This document shows positions 25,480 to 37,406 of a stretch of 64,000 nucleotides of DNA, in pieces. The stretch spans positions 11,049,501 through 11,113,500 of the forward strand of contig OZ020307.1 of assembly GCA_963971305.1 (NCBI GenBank). The letters are read 5' to 3'. The notes beneath the pieces were generated by a model, which worked only from the letters and a program-made list of their open reading frames with translations, did no database searches and had not been told where the DNA came from. The stretch's first letter is position 1, and each line of letters opens with the position of its first letter. A program made the translations under genes and the position numbers. Source of the stretch: Arcuatula senhousia (lineage: Eukaryota; Mollusca; Bivalvia; Mytilida; Mytilidae).

Positions 25480-25935
25480 TTAAGAGTGAGTGAGTGAGTG
25501 AGTGAGTTGGTGTTTTGCGCCCGTGCAACGCTATATAGGTTATTTATAGGCGATGAACATGAAAAGGGTGATAAAATGAACATGAAATGATGATAATAAA
25601 TGAAATATGGGGTGGGGTGGGACACAAAGGGCCGGTATATTTTGAAGAATCACAGGAAAAGGGGAGAGTGGGTAGGGGCGGAAAATTTAGCCTATGTGGT
25701 GCACTACTGGGCGGTCCACAAAGGGGTCTTTTACGTGCATGAAGCGTGACACTCTCCACACACGTTGGCCCACTATGGTCGGTGGTCAGGGTTTCTGTAT
25801 TATAGACCTGACAACCCCCGCGGACGAGGGCCACCCTATTCAGCCACCTAGGGTACACACTTGGTCGCTCTGTGGGCTGAGCACTGACCCGACGTCAGAA
25901 TCCCAAGACCCTTAGTCGCCTCTTACGACAAGCTA
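25480..25935. mobile_element. Molluscan gagtgagt-type short interspersed repeat
   Basis: It begins with a (gagt)n run at 25,485-25,506 leading into ttggtgttttgcgcc, and ends with tagtcgcctcttacgacaag. Ends of this kind are common in dispersed repeats of molluscs. This is recognition by pattern, not by search. Frames on both strands through it are incidental. Confidence 0.55.
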
Positions 25936-26075
25936 GGCTCTGCTGCCAAAGTGATAGTTTTTATTAGTGTTTGGCTTGTAATTGTAATGGTATGATCATC
26001 TCAATATTCCTATAATGTTGCACATTGTGATTATTTTGTGTTACTTTCGAATCCTTAGATTGCAATGGATATGGA

Positions 26076-27010
26076 CCTAAGTAAAGTGAGACTGATATTG
26101 GATGTTCGATATTCGATATTCAAATTTTTTAAACGTCAAACTGAATATCAAACGGTAAATTTGATATTCATTCGATATTCATTTATCGTTTTTTCTTAGT
26201 ACATTGTATGAACATATAATGAATATCAAACTAAATATCAAGCGGTAATTTTTTAGTTCGATAATTATTGAAATTCGATTCTGGTCTAGTTTTGTTTTGT
26301 GAATATCAAATGAATATCAAACCAAAGTTTCCTTCTTTTTGATATTCATTTGACATTCGTTTCCGGTGTAAATTTGTAATGTGAATATCAAATGATTATC
26401 AAACCAAAGATAAATTCCATTCTATATTCATTTGAGATTCGTTTCAAGTCTAGGTATGTTATGTGAATATGGAATGAATATCGAATGAATATCAAACCAA
26501 AGTTTATTTGTCATTCGATATTCATTTGACGTTCGTTTTAGGTCTAGTTTTGTTTTGTGAATATCAAATTAATATCAAGCCAAAGTTTCTTTCTGTTTGA
26601 TATTCATTTGACATTCGTTTTCGGTGTAAATTTGTAGTATGAATATCAAATGAATATCGAACCAAAGATTAATTCCATTCTATATTTATTTGAGATTCGT
26701 TTCGGGTCTACGTATGTTATGTTAATTTGAAATGAATATCGAATGATTATCAAACCAAAGTTTATTTGTCATTCGATATTCATTTGACGTTCGTTTTAGG
26801 TTTAGTTTTGTTTTGTGAATATTAAATGAATATCGAGCCAAAGTTTCCTTCTGTTTGATATTCATTACATGTTTATACCAAGAAAAAAACGATAAATGAA
26901 TAGCGAATGAATATCAAACGGTAAAATTAACCGTTTGATATTCAGTTTGATATTAAAAAAAAATGATTATCGAATATCGAACACCGAATATTAGTCTCAC
27001 TTTACTTAGG
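26076..27010. mobile_element. MITE with ~45 bp TIRs and an internal repeat array
   Basis: The left end CCTAAGTAAAGTGAGACT is inverted at the right end (27,010 backwards), and the match continues into a TTCGATATTCGAT core. Imperfect direct repeats TGGATATGGA / TGGATATGA flank it. The interior is a tandem array of GAATATCAAATGAATATC and its complement, so the whole 935 bp element can fold on itself in many registers. It is non-coding. Confidence 0.8.
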
Positions 27011-27299
27011 TTGGATATGATGGTTTGGTGCTATAAATATAAAGCCTGATTAAACCCACAATTTATCATAAAAAGTCAGAACCAATGCGATCTTAACATG
27101 CATTATAAATGTAAGTTGTTACTTTTATAAGCTCTTTTTAATTCAGAATAGTTTAACTTAAAATGGAATGAACTTTTTCGCAAAAAAGAACTTTTAATTC
27201 ACTTGACAACCAGGATAAACATTCTCATTCTATTGTTTAAACTACCGGTTTTCGGACTGACATCTTCAATAACAAACTAAAAGAGTTCATCAATTGCCT

Positions 27300-27620
27300 T
27301 GGCTTAGTTACAGTGCTTTGTAAATTCTGTCGAACTGCAGCAGAAACGTGACTAAGAAATACTTAATAGTCACCGACCAACTTATAATATCAAAATCTAG
27401 GTTTGTATGTCAAGCTTATTACTTTTCATGCGATTGACCAAACTGCCTTATACTTATGATTATCTTTTTAAGTATCCTGCTAATTTATCGTTTACTCACA
27501 TGATTTCCCTTGTCAACTTTTTGTAATGTTACCATAAGCGACATGATTAGTGAAAAGTATTTAAAAAAATTGATCTATTTGGCGGGATCTGATGATCAGA
27601 TATATCACTGCTAGCTAGAA
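27300..27620. repeat. Dispersed repeat, related to 42,200-42,600
   Basis: Shares tacagtgcttt, gtttgtatgtcaagc, gattatctttt and ctttttgtaatg landmarks in order with 42,210-42,425. Both copies are diverged and non-coding. The rest of 27,011-27,985 holds nothing else I recognise. Confidence 0.5.
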
Positions 27621-27989
27621 AGACGCGTATCGAGTTCGATAATTTTGTTTCTTATTTCGATATATATGATTAACATTTTCAATCAGGCAGCCGTGTTGAG
27701 CTAAATAAACAAATTCTGATCAATAAGAATTAGAATTGTAGTAGGGGACTTCGGTGAAGTTGAAAAAAACCAGGAGTTCAATAAACAGGAAATAAAGGGG
27801 AAGGATGGTGTTTTTTCCTGAAAAAATATAGAATAAATTTAGAGGAAATAAAAAATGCCGTTAGTAAAAATAGACATTTTTTTTTCAAAACTCCTAGATG
27901 ACCTATTCTTTATGTTCGAACGGAGGTTCAAGTTTGCCCTTTAAAGCAATGTTACATATCTTTTATATAAAGTGCATGTTTACATCCTT

Positions 27990-29884
27990 CAAAATTTTAA
28001 TTTGATATTCGAATGTCTCTTCTGTTGTTGAGTAAATTCCGATTTTTAACGGGACTTTGCTTTACCAGGAATTTAATTTTTCTATCGTAACTTCTAGGAA
28101 CATCATCCTTGTCAAAATATCAGACATATTTTAAGATCGATTCAAAAAGCGTTCAATAAGATAACAAACAATCTTTTTTATAAAGAAAAGCTGAGTAAAA
28201 CCTTTTGTTTATTGTATGAAAAAACAAATTATCCTGAACTATGATATGAATGATATTAAAAAAAAAATCAAAACGAGCAGTATACGGTTAATTTGGTAAT
28301 GCTGTATATCGATATTTCAAGGATTAACCTCTCATCAGCAGCATTTGAATCAAAACATTGGAAGGTCAAAAACAAAGTACTCAAAGCCAAAAGGTTCGTG
28401 CAGGGAAGCCAAAAACCAGCACCAAGGATATCGACCATGTGCAGTACAAGGAAAGAAACCTGGTGTTTTAACGATTTCGAATTTTTCACAATCGGGAATT
28501 TCAATAACAAAATATATATGTTAGAAATTAAATTGAATTTATAATTCAAAGAGTTGGTCTATCACTTAAATGCTTAATTTTTTTCTTATATCATGCAATC
28601 TGATTTTAGTATTTGTCGGTTAAATGAGATTAAATGAGTACTAAAAAAAAACCATTTTTAGTGCATAATTCCTTGGGCTTGACATTTTGTCTAACATAAA
28701 ACCAAAGAAGGAAGATCATTAGGTACTGATACTGTAAAAACACTTACTTCATAATCGTTCTTATTATTTTGATGAAAGCTTTGTCAAGTGCATTAAGTCC
28801 TCGTCAAGAACGACATAATATTGTAAAGAACTAGTCGAACAAATTGCTTATTCTGTTTGACTTAAATGCCTAGAAAAAATCATTCGTTGTCAACAATTGA
28901 GTATAAAAGATTAAAATATTGGTTAAATTTGTGTCTTGTCTATGCTATCTTTGCATATAATACTAACTTAGTATATATAATTTTTTTACTAATAATCAAT
29001 AACGTATAAAAGGTTCACAAGTTTGTACATAATTAAACTTTTGTCTTGCCTTTTTTGTGTCTTTGCAAACCATACTAGGTCAAAGATTGGATTCACTAGC
29101 GTTCGTGAAATATCTCAATACCAGAGGATTTTATCACAATAAAATTAAATATGAACATGAAATGAAAACCAATTGAATAATGTAACATAAATAATAAACA
29201 ACTGAGGGCCAAAGAAAAAGAAACGTATGTACCACATTATCTTAATTTCTTTCCATTTGTCGTTTTACCTCCTTTAACATGTACATGTAATTATATTCTA
29301 AGAATTCAATAATTATAATAAAGTGATATAGAGAACAAGGATTTCATTATCAATGTATGTTATATTGATCGAGAAAGCAATGACAATTCTGTTTTTTCTT
29401 AGACAATTTATCGGTCTTCTTGAAATTGTCAATTATATTTCAATTTCCTGATGATTTAGCTTCGGTTTTATGTGCTTTCGCCATTCCCTACAACACATGA
29501 AAATTTCACTCAAGAACTCAAAAAAGCTATATATTTTTTTATTGGTGATAAATGTCATTTAAGTAGTCATGATGAGTCAGTTTGCTTGTTTTGTTGGCCT
29601 ATTTTGAAAATGATACTACTTTCTGAACTAGTTTTCCAACATTTTCTTTGTAATTGATACCAAGTTTTAAAAAATGGCATGTCAATGTCTTTCTAACAAT
29701 GAGAATATTTGCTGTTATCATTTTCAGAATCTGATTCAATGCTATACTTCCTCGTTATCGAATCGTTTTTCCTTGACACTTTTTTTCAGAATTCAGATCA
29801 CTACTGAAATTTTAGTGATATCTCCTGTAGATACCAAGATAAATCCTTAATTTGCAATTACAATCTGATTAGGTACTATTAGGT
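27990..29884 (-). repeat. Copy 4 of the dispersed repeat
   Basis: Same block order as copies 1-3 (attcgaatgtctc at 28,008; aaccaaagaag at 28,702; gaaagctttgtcaagtgc at 28,776; cattttctttg...gatacc at 29,640). A private ~290 bp stretch at 28,262-28,550 is inserted between blocks. There is no Penelope-like coding region, so this is another deletion derivative. Confidence 0.5.
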
Positions 29885-30480
29885 TCGATTATGATAACAG
29901 CAATTATACTTATTTTGCCATCCAAGAGTCTAGCAAGAAAAACAAATTTACAGAAGATCAAATAAAAGAAATGCTCAACTTTCTAAACGACAACATACTT
30001 GTACTGTTTGGTGGACGTGTTTTTCAACAGACAATAGGTATCCCAATGGGCACAAATTGTTTCTTCATTCATATGAAGCGGACTTCTTACAACCACTTCT
30101 AGACAAAAAGGACCGCAAACTTGCTATATCCTTCAATCTCACATTTTGCTATATTGATGATGTTCTTTCACTAAACAATCCTCGATTTGGTGACTATTTA
30201 CATCTCATATATCCGAAGGAACTTGAGATAAAGGCCACTGCAGATGACTTCAACTTTCCAATAGTTAACTTTCCCTTTCTGTGTAGCAACATTCCGTCCA
30301 CTCCAGCATATGGAGTTTACGTATCTCAATTGATTCGTTATTCCAGAGCATGCGGGGAGTACAACGACTTGCTTGATAGAGCTACACGGCTGACAAGCCA
30401 ATTTTAAACACAGGGTTGTCATTTCTCAAGAAATTTTACGGAAGATATCATGTGCTTGTATACAAATACGGGATTTCTAT
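29885..30480 (+). pseudogene. Penelope-like reverse transcriptase fragment
   Basis: Plus strand, opposite to the other copies. It reads a motif B region (GGRVFQQTIGIPMGTNC), then loses about eight codons and shifts frame. It then continues from 30,057 as FLHSYEADFL, a YIDDVLS motif C, and a region in which ~27 codons are deleted in frame between KELEIKAT and FNFPIVNF. The thumb part follows and stops at 30,407. The gene is clearly dead: 5'-truncated, with one frame-shifting and one in-frame deletion. Confidence 0.8.
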
Positions 30481-30800
30481 CTCTCAGATGAGCACAGATG
30501 TTGGTTTGACATAGAATTTTGTAATGTCAACCTTTCCGGATTTGACCAACATTTAATCGATCTTTGGCAACGTGACGGGTGTGCTATAGCAAGCAGGAAC
30601 TGCTTACTCTTCAGGAGCACCTGGGTTCACTCTCGTGTCGACTTGAGTTCACGTTGCTGAATGCGGTTTTGTTGTTATGTATGTGTGTGTGAGTGTTTTA
30701 TGTTGTTGTGTGGTTTGTTATGTTATGATGATATTTTGTCTACCGGTTTCTCTCTTTGTCTTAACGGTTTTTTATGATATTAATTTCCCATTTGGTACAC
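30481..30800 (+). repeat. 3' untranslated tail of the plus-strand Penelope-like copy
   Basis: Contains gacgggtgtgctatagcaag and gaactgcttactcttc, the tail shared with 24.5, 43.6 and 45.2 kb. It lies directly behind the decayed thumb domain, as expected for this subfamily. Confidence 0.6.
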
Positions 30801-31010
30801 CTTTGCTTCTTTCGATATTTCCTTGCCAATGTAATAATTTATTGTTAAAAGCTATAAAGAACAAGTTGACTTCTTAGTAAAAAAAACCTTTATGTTCTAA
30901 ATTCTACCGAGTTACAGAGAGAAAAACGCGACAAATTAGGCAACTTATTTGCATTCAAAATTATACGAATGAAAGAGTTTAACCATACTTGCAAAACACT
31001 CCGTAGTATA

Positions 31011-32239
31011 TATACTCTCTCAAAAAAGAAACGCAACATGCAAAAATTTTGTAATAACATCGCATACAAAAGTCGAGTTTTATATCATCAGTTGTTGCAA
31101 TATCATTATGAAATTTTACTTCGCAATTGTAGAGGGGCCATTTTTTCTTTAATTGTTAAAATTTTTATACAATGTCGAGTGCGCATGCCAATATGAACTA
31201 TGTCATTCAGTTTGTTTCCAAGGCAGTACTCAAACTGCCATCCCCATATTAAAAAAGAACGTTCTGCACATGATTTCAATATCAGATTCTTATAACCCAC
31301 GAGTTTGTGTTTTTTCCGTGGTTTTTGATTGCGCAATTAGGCGTTGGCGCATGCACATACCCAATTTAATCAGTAGATGCACGATTTTTCATAAGATCAA
31401 AATTTTCAGAAGGTCTTTAAAAAGCAAAAATGTCTTGTGTTTTACGTTTGTTATGTGATTGGTAAGGATTCTCATGTACCAGTTTGACTCTTGATGCACT
31501 ACACTTCTCCCAATTTTTCAAAATCTCTGAACCGTCCTTCTCATACTGTTTGCCATTTGTTAGAATGTTTTGCAGAAGCTTTCTTTGTAAAAATTGGTAT
31601 TTTAGTTCACGACAATGTTTTGGTGGATAAATAATCAAAGGAGAATTCCCTTGTTCAAAACTCCTTCAACCGATATGTCGTGTGCGGGGGAAATTCACGC
31701 CTCATATTGAGCCTCATTTTAACCACTTAAGACAGGATTATCGTTATGATAATGATGGTATCAAAGAAAGGAAGATTTTTGCTTGGTTATGGAACCAAAA
31801 AGGTAATCGTTTCAAATAATGGTTACCAGAATTACTGGATGTTAGCTAAGACTATCAATTTCTATGATTTTTCAAAGTTGGAAAAGCGCAAGCACTAGCG
31901 CCACCCGATGTATTTAAAAACGTGGGTTATGGGAGCAAAGGCTTCAATATGTATGAAAATGGGAGCCAGAGGATCGTATGCAGCGTTTTTTTAGAAACCG
32001 AGAGAACACAAGTGAAGTCGTAATTTCATCATTTAGTCGGTATTTCTAAAGTTGGCGCTACGCCTTTGTTGGCTGGTAAATTTGAATTTTGTTTACATCA
32101 CACGTAAGATTAATCATTTCTAAATGATTCTGCAAAATTTCACATTCGTACGACAATTTTTAGTTGAAATTCAATAGTTTTTATTTCAATGGTATTTTAA
32201 ATATCTTTATTTGTTGCGTTACTTTTTTGAGAGAGTATA
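31011..32239. mobile_element. Tc1/mariner-like TIR element, ~1.2 kb, non-coding
   Basis: TATACTCTCTCAAAAAAG at 31,011 continues to GCAAC at 31,037 and is inverted at 32,213-32,239 with a single mismatch over 27 bp. TA-rich flanks fit a TA target. The interior has only short unrelated frames and no DDE transposase motif. Its right end abuts the broken LINE, so it either inserted into that LINE or marks its truncated 5' edge. Confidence 0.7.
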
Positions 32240-33082
32240 TATTGCAATGATAAGATCCAAAATAGACTATGGAAGTGAGGTCTATAATACTGCCTCTCAT
32301 TCAATAACAAAAAAGTTAGATCAAATTCAATATCAAGCCCTAAAACTATGCACTGGGTCAATGAAGGGTGCATCACTTGCATCAATACAGGTAGAAATGG
32401 GAGATCCCCCGCTTAACATTAGAAGACAAGGTCTAATATCAAAAATGTACTTGAATTTACTAAGTCATAATGACAATCATCCAGTAAAACGAGAAGTTCG
32501 TGATACAAATACATTTACTCTATTCAACAAAAGAGTAAAAAGAAAACCTTTCCATTCTGTTACAATAAATACAATTAAAAATTATAGTGATGTACATTTT
32601 GAAGATATATATAAATATCAAGAATCTGACATACCACCCTGGAAACTTAAAAAACCAGTAGTTAGTACGTACTTACACAAGCTTGTAAATAAAAAAAGAT
32701 CTCGATCATATCATCAAACGTGAAACCGATATCCTATTGACAGTAAATACAATAACTTTATAAAAGTCTTCACGGACGGATCTAAAGACACAAACAATGA
32801 AGTAAGCGGCTGTGCTTTTGTATGCCCACAGTTGAATTATTCAGAACAGACTCGTCTTCCTAAATTCACATCGGTGTTCATATGTGAACTATATGCTATA
32901 GTATTGTGTTTAACCTGGCTTAAAAACATTGAGCCAACTGACGTGGCTATATTTGTAGATTCATTGTCAGCACTTCAAGCTATTGAAGGGTCTGTTTTCA
33001 AAATTAAAAATGATATTACTCTTAGTATATACAAGCTTTCTTCAGATTTACAACAATTAGGCTTTAATATTATTTTAGAATG
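32240..33082 (+). pseudogene. I-type LINE ORF2, end of reverse transcriptase and start of RNase H
   Basis: The frame begins with a RSKIDYGSEVYNTAS block typical of the thumb region of non-LTR reverse transcriptases. An in-frame TGA at 32,721-32,723 interrupts the link. RNase H then follows in the same frame: FTDGSK (first aspartate), a glutamate in ICELYAIVL, and FVDSLSALQAI (third acidic residue). At 33,081-33,082 a TGG codon is split by an insertion. The rest of RNase H resumes in frame at 37,407. An RNase H domain after the reverse transcriptase points to the I superfamily of LINEs, which insert by target-primed reverse transcription. It is inactive: 5'-truncated, one nonsense codon, one 4.3 kb insertion. 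Confidence 0.8.
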
Positions 33083-33569
33083 ATATCGTATCCTCAGTGA
33101 TCAATATCTTTTGCGTTCAGTTCAAGTTTAGTTACGGGAAGCAAAACTCCAGAAGGGAACCAAACACAAAAGATACCGATCACTCTGATTGCCAAAATGT
33201 GTTTTCGTAAAAGATCTCGAGTTATGCCCCTTTGAACACCAGTATCTTTATCAAAATACACAAGTGTAACTCAATTAGCCAATGGCAGATATAGAACATT
33301 TATAAATTTACACGTATAATCACACCAAAATTGGCCTGAACCCCTTTAGTCCTCAGTATCCCCCCCAAAAATGTCTGTATCCGCTATTAGGAGCTAAACA
33401 CATTTTGGCACTTTGGGAGGGCTAGGGTGGGCAAATCAAAATAAATTTCCATCTATAAAATGACCGCGGAAACCTCCGCATATGTCCACATCAAACACCT
33501 TCTTAAGATAGCAAAAGAATGGGAAGGAGTCACGTGTACTTCCGCCCAAGGTATTAACCAATGAGGATA
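33083..33569. mobile_element. Short unit of a second tandem insertion (family X), 487 bp
   Basis: Begins atatcgtatcctcagtgatc and ends attaaccaatgaggata. The next unit starts at 33,570 with the same ~72 bp and ends at 37,406 with the same ~65 bp. The middle of this short unit is private or deleted. TATCCTCA near the left end is inverted at the right end. No target duplication is apparent, because the interrupted LINE codon TGG is restored exactly when both units are removed. Confidence 0.75.
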
Positions 33570-34211
33570 ATATCGTATCCTCAGTGATCAATATCTTTTG
33601 CGTTCAGTTCAAGTTAAGTTACGGGAAGCAAAACACCAGAATTCTCCCATTTGCAAAGTGAAAGCTATTGACCACACCATGTCATTAACAGTACTCTTCC
33701 CAAAAACTCAAAATAAATAAGCTTTTATTAGCAAAATTTAGAATTTGACAAAATTAATTTATAGATGAATAGAACATACATCTATTTCTTCAAAAATTCC
33801 TTAAGGTCGTGATAATCCGCTTTGTGCCTATACTCCTTTTCATACGATTCAGCCTCATCTACTGATTTTGCTAGATTTTCTGCAACCACGCCTGCATCCA
33901 CAAGGGTATGCAACCTACTATAATATTTCGCACGAGAGATAGTAGCGCAGCTTTAAAACAAATTCAAATATTTATCGTCGTGACATAGACGGGGCTTGCT
34001 TGGTTCAATTGTTTGTGGCATTTTAAACCTTCGGTGATACACAGGTACCAACCCTACCTAACAATTTTATAGACCCAGTTGCTATCCTGTCACAGAGTTC
34101 TTAGCATATAAAATCAACTAATTAGAAGCAATTGTCATAGAGTTAGCGAAATACTGTTTTAGTGGAAAAAAAAACAACGATCGAATCATATGCTCTACTA
34201 TGAAGTTACAC

Positions 34212-34586
34212 TTAAAGTTGGCCATCATCACACAGTATTTCTTGCCACTTTAGTAGATTGTTATGTATTTGACCACAAACAAAATTTTCTGGATCACGAA
34301 GAGGCACACGATTATCATTGATATTAAAGGCAGCACCATTTAAAACGTCTTCAGCAGAGGGAACATGAATTATCGACGAAGGGATCTCTCCCTGAAGTGT
34401 AACCCATGCTGGCTTTTCCCTTACAATAAAAGGCTCCGGATCAAATCGACTTTCCATTTCCCATTCCTGTAACTTTACAAATGATTTCTGTAACTTTACA
34501 AATGATGACTTGTAATTTGAAAAACTTACTTGACATCTACATTTTTTCTGAATTGAAATAAAAATGGAACAAAATTTAGAAAACAT
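34212..34586 (-). CDS. Unrecognised reading frame inside family X
   Basis: A 124-codon minus-strand frame. Its first ~40 residues include a duplicated SFVKLQ. The later part (from MESRFDPEPFIV) has a protein-like composition, ending IHNNLLKWQEILCDDGQL. The last segment loosely resembles the N-terminal side of tyrosine recombinases in molluscan mobile elements, but no catalytic Arg or Tyr is visible, so no function is assigned. A splice-acceptor-like sequence (gttacag) precedes GAATGGGAA at about 34,470. It may be an exon or a truncated element gene. Confidence 0.3.
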   Translation of the reverse strand: MFSKFCSIFISIQKKCRCQVSFSNYKSSFVKLQKSFVKLQEWEMESRFDPEPFIVREKPAWVTLQGEIPSSIIHVPSAEDVLNGAAFNINDNRVPLRDPENFVCGQIHNNLLKWQEILCDDGQL

Positions 34587-35869
34587 CTGTATTCCAAGCC
34601 AGCATCGGAACTCTTCAAGAAGAAATCCCCTCGCCTACAATTCACGTGGAAAACCACTAGGGCATCAGTGTCCCTCGAATTGTCGACGAAGAAATTTCAA
34701 CCATAAATCATAAAACCCAACAAGAAATGTGAACTTGATCTCAAAATAGCCACTTCGATATTAAACCAAGTTTTAGTGTCTCATAGGTGTAATAAGCTTC
34801 ATGATTCTAATCAACATGAATATACTTGATAGACAAATGTAACGAACCATAAAGAATGTAATCCATATGATCAGGCATAAAATAAAATACCAACAAACAT
34901 TTACCATCATTATTATTATCATTTATTTATCTATTTTCTTTTTCTTTTGTTTTAGTCTGTTAGAATTTATCTTTTAGATTCATTCTGTTTCGTCGCATTC
35001 ATCCCATCACAATCTTTTACGGTACTTTCACACCAAAGGCAAGCCCTGGAAGTACGAGGTCTGAATGCCCTCCGTCTTCCTCTAAATCCACTATTCTTTC
35101 CCCTATATACGACTAAAAATGGAACTGAGGTATGGCACCAAAAAGGGGGGCTGAAACTGGAATCCCGGATAAAGATAATATAAGTGAGAATCTTCAGTCT
35201 CGGTACACCTCTCTCCTCTGTACGTGTCTATAAAACAAAGTGATATACATATAATACAATTGACTTACTAGAGTAGCTAAATAGCACAATCATATTTACT
35301 GTGTATGTTTTATATAATATATACTTTTTGCACTGTGTTTAAATATATATGTTTGTATATCATATTAATTCTATTCAATTGTCAACTATACCCCAAAAGG
35401 GCCCATTTTATGGCTAATAAAGTATCTTCTTCTTCTTCTTCTATTGACAGAATAGAATCACAAAGTAATCAGTTTCCCTATTTTTCAATAAAATTAACTT
35501 AAATAATTAGCCTTTTTACGTGATGCCAAATGCAGTTAGAATTAGTACATTACAACTTATAAATATAGAATACAAATAAAAATGTAATGTTTATCCTCAA
35601 CGTGTCACAATATAATAGATATTCAACCGACATCTAAACTTAATGGCCTCCACGAATTTCTGAGGACCGTAATGTATAATAATAATAATGCTCAATTTAT
35701 TAAATTCTGTCAAGTACAATAGTTTATAAAATTTTCACAAGACAATGACTACGGACAAACTGACACACCAGTCACACAATTTAAGTATTCCTCTTGTTGC
35801 GTGGGATATAAAAAATATAACAGAATTCATGCTAATAGCACATGTTCTTAACAAAACATTCAAGCTTAC

Positions 35870-36155
35870 CCTGTCCCTTTGGCTGTCCAAACTCATATGC
35901 GTACAGGACAACGCAGTGAAGGTCCCAGCGACCATCTTCCACAGTTTCGTGTCTCCAAGCCATTTTCAGAATTTCATTTATGTCCTCACCAGTTAGTGTA
36001 TATGCGTGTTTATATCTTGAAGAGACATGGATTCCGTCTTTGTGTCCTTCTGAATACGGGCAAATTCCTAAATGCACCAGGTTTCCCTAATCTGATCCTT
36101 TTAGTCCATGTCTTTCAGGGAGTGCCGTTTTTTTCAAAACCGGTGGTAATACCAT
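35870..36155 (-). pseudogene. Exon-like segment captured in family X
   Basis: On the minus strand a good acceptor (tgttttcttgtag, ending at 36,156) is followed by 286 bp and a donor (CAGG then GTAAGC, GT at 35,869-35,868). One frame is open except for a TAG at codon 23. After that it reads HLGICPYSEGHKDGIHVSS and continues to CVVLYAYEFGQP, which has a coding-like composition. I do not recognise the protein. The pairing of acceptor, frame and donor suggests a host exon carried by the element and now decaying. Chance splice motifs remain possible. Confidence 0.4.
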
Positions 36156-37103
36156 CTACAAGAAAACATTAACAAGTAAATAACGGTCAATCAACATACA
36201 CAGGTAACCATGTCTATTCAATTCAATAAGTGAACCAAAACGTAAACCCGTCATACGTTCTAAAAGTACACGTGCCCGATAAATTATCATTTATGTGTGT
36301 TGAACATTCACACTAGGTCATTACAAATCATAATCAATACACTATCAAAGGTTACATTTATCTATACCAAAATTGCTGAACAAAGTAATGAATTTTATCA
36401 TTTTATTCATTTTAAAAAGAAATTTCCGACCAAAACCTGAATTATAAGAGTACATGCTCTATAATTTATAAATAAACAAATGCATTAATTTCATGATAGC
36501 ATGTACTCAACCAAAACATACATTCCACGGCCACGTGGCAGCCAGGTCAAATAAAATATCTCAGAATATGACCGGAAAGACTGAATTTACAGACATCACC
36601 AAATGATAAATAATTATTATCATGATATTATGAAAATGTCACAAGCATAATCTGTTTCAATCACATTTAACAAAACATGGCCATTCAAATAATGCAAAGA
36701 CGACTTTCATCATATAACAAGCTATTTGATATATATCAAAACATACAAATTTTCTAAGCTTTTAACCTTTAAAATCTAAACTTTGAACCAACTACATGAA
36801 GGTCCTTATATAATAATATTCATCACCGACCATCATGGTCTTCAAATTTCTAACATCTGACCCTCTACTGCTCTAGGTCCTTTTTTTTCATTTCTGACCC
36901 TCTAGGTCCTTTTAATTTCTGATCCTCTTGGTCTTAATAAAAAATTAAAAAGATTAAACTTTTACCTTTATCGTTAAAGTCCTCAGAATATAAAGTACGT
37001 CCACCCTCGTGCGAGGATGTTGAAATATTGTCCTTGAAAAACGTTAGCCACGTGCTCTTAGAAAAGCACAAATTTTATATTCTCATAAACCAGCCCCAAG
37101 GCT

Positions 37104-37288
37104 AAAAGCAAATCATGCTTTAGGCAACTCATGCCTGACCACCAAGGTCTAGTTGCAACTCATGCAACGTTGCACCTCATGCAACTTAAGTATTTATATT
37201 CTTATAAGCAAATCATGCTTTAGGCAACTCATGCCTGACCACCAAGGTCTAGTTGCAACTCATGCAACGTTGCACCTCATGCAACTTT
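37104..37288. repeat. Tandem ~81 bp repeat with ~20 bp linker, two copies
   Basis: gcaaatcatgctttaggcaa through cacctcatgcaact occurs at 37,107-37,186 and again at 37,208-37,287. It is near the right end of the family X long unit and internally rich in gcaactcatgc motifs. Confidence 0.8.
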
Positions 37289-37406
37289 ATAGAGTATTTA
37301 CCTTCTCCGGGAGCGTGTGAAAACACGTCTGCACTTGAGCGAAGATAGCAAAAGATTGGGAAGGAGTCACGTGTACTTCTGCCCAAGGTATTAACCAATG
37401 AGGATA

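Larger units (their letters stand above)
33570..37406. mobile_element. Long unit of the family X tandem insertion, ~3.8 kb
   Basis: Shares both ends with the 487 bp unit before it. Contents: a minus-strand frame of unknown function at 34,212-34,586, an exon-like segment on the minus strand at 35,870-36,155, a LINE-like tail with (ctt)n near 35,432-35,444, and a tandem ~81 bp repeat near the right end. The splice-flanked segment suggests capture of host gene sequence. The element class is unknown. Lack of target duplication and head-to-tail pairing argue against a simple cut-and-paste transposon. Confidence 0.65.

Noticed and set aside
25544..25915. Frames on both strands in the gagtgagt-type repeat
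   Set aside because: Translations of a non-coding interspersed repeat.
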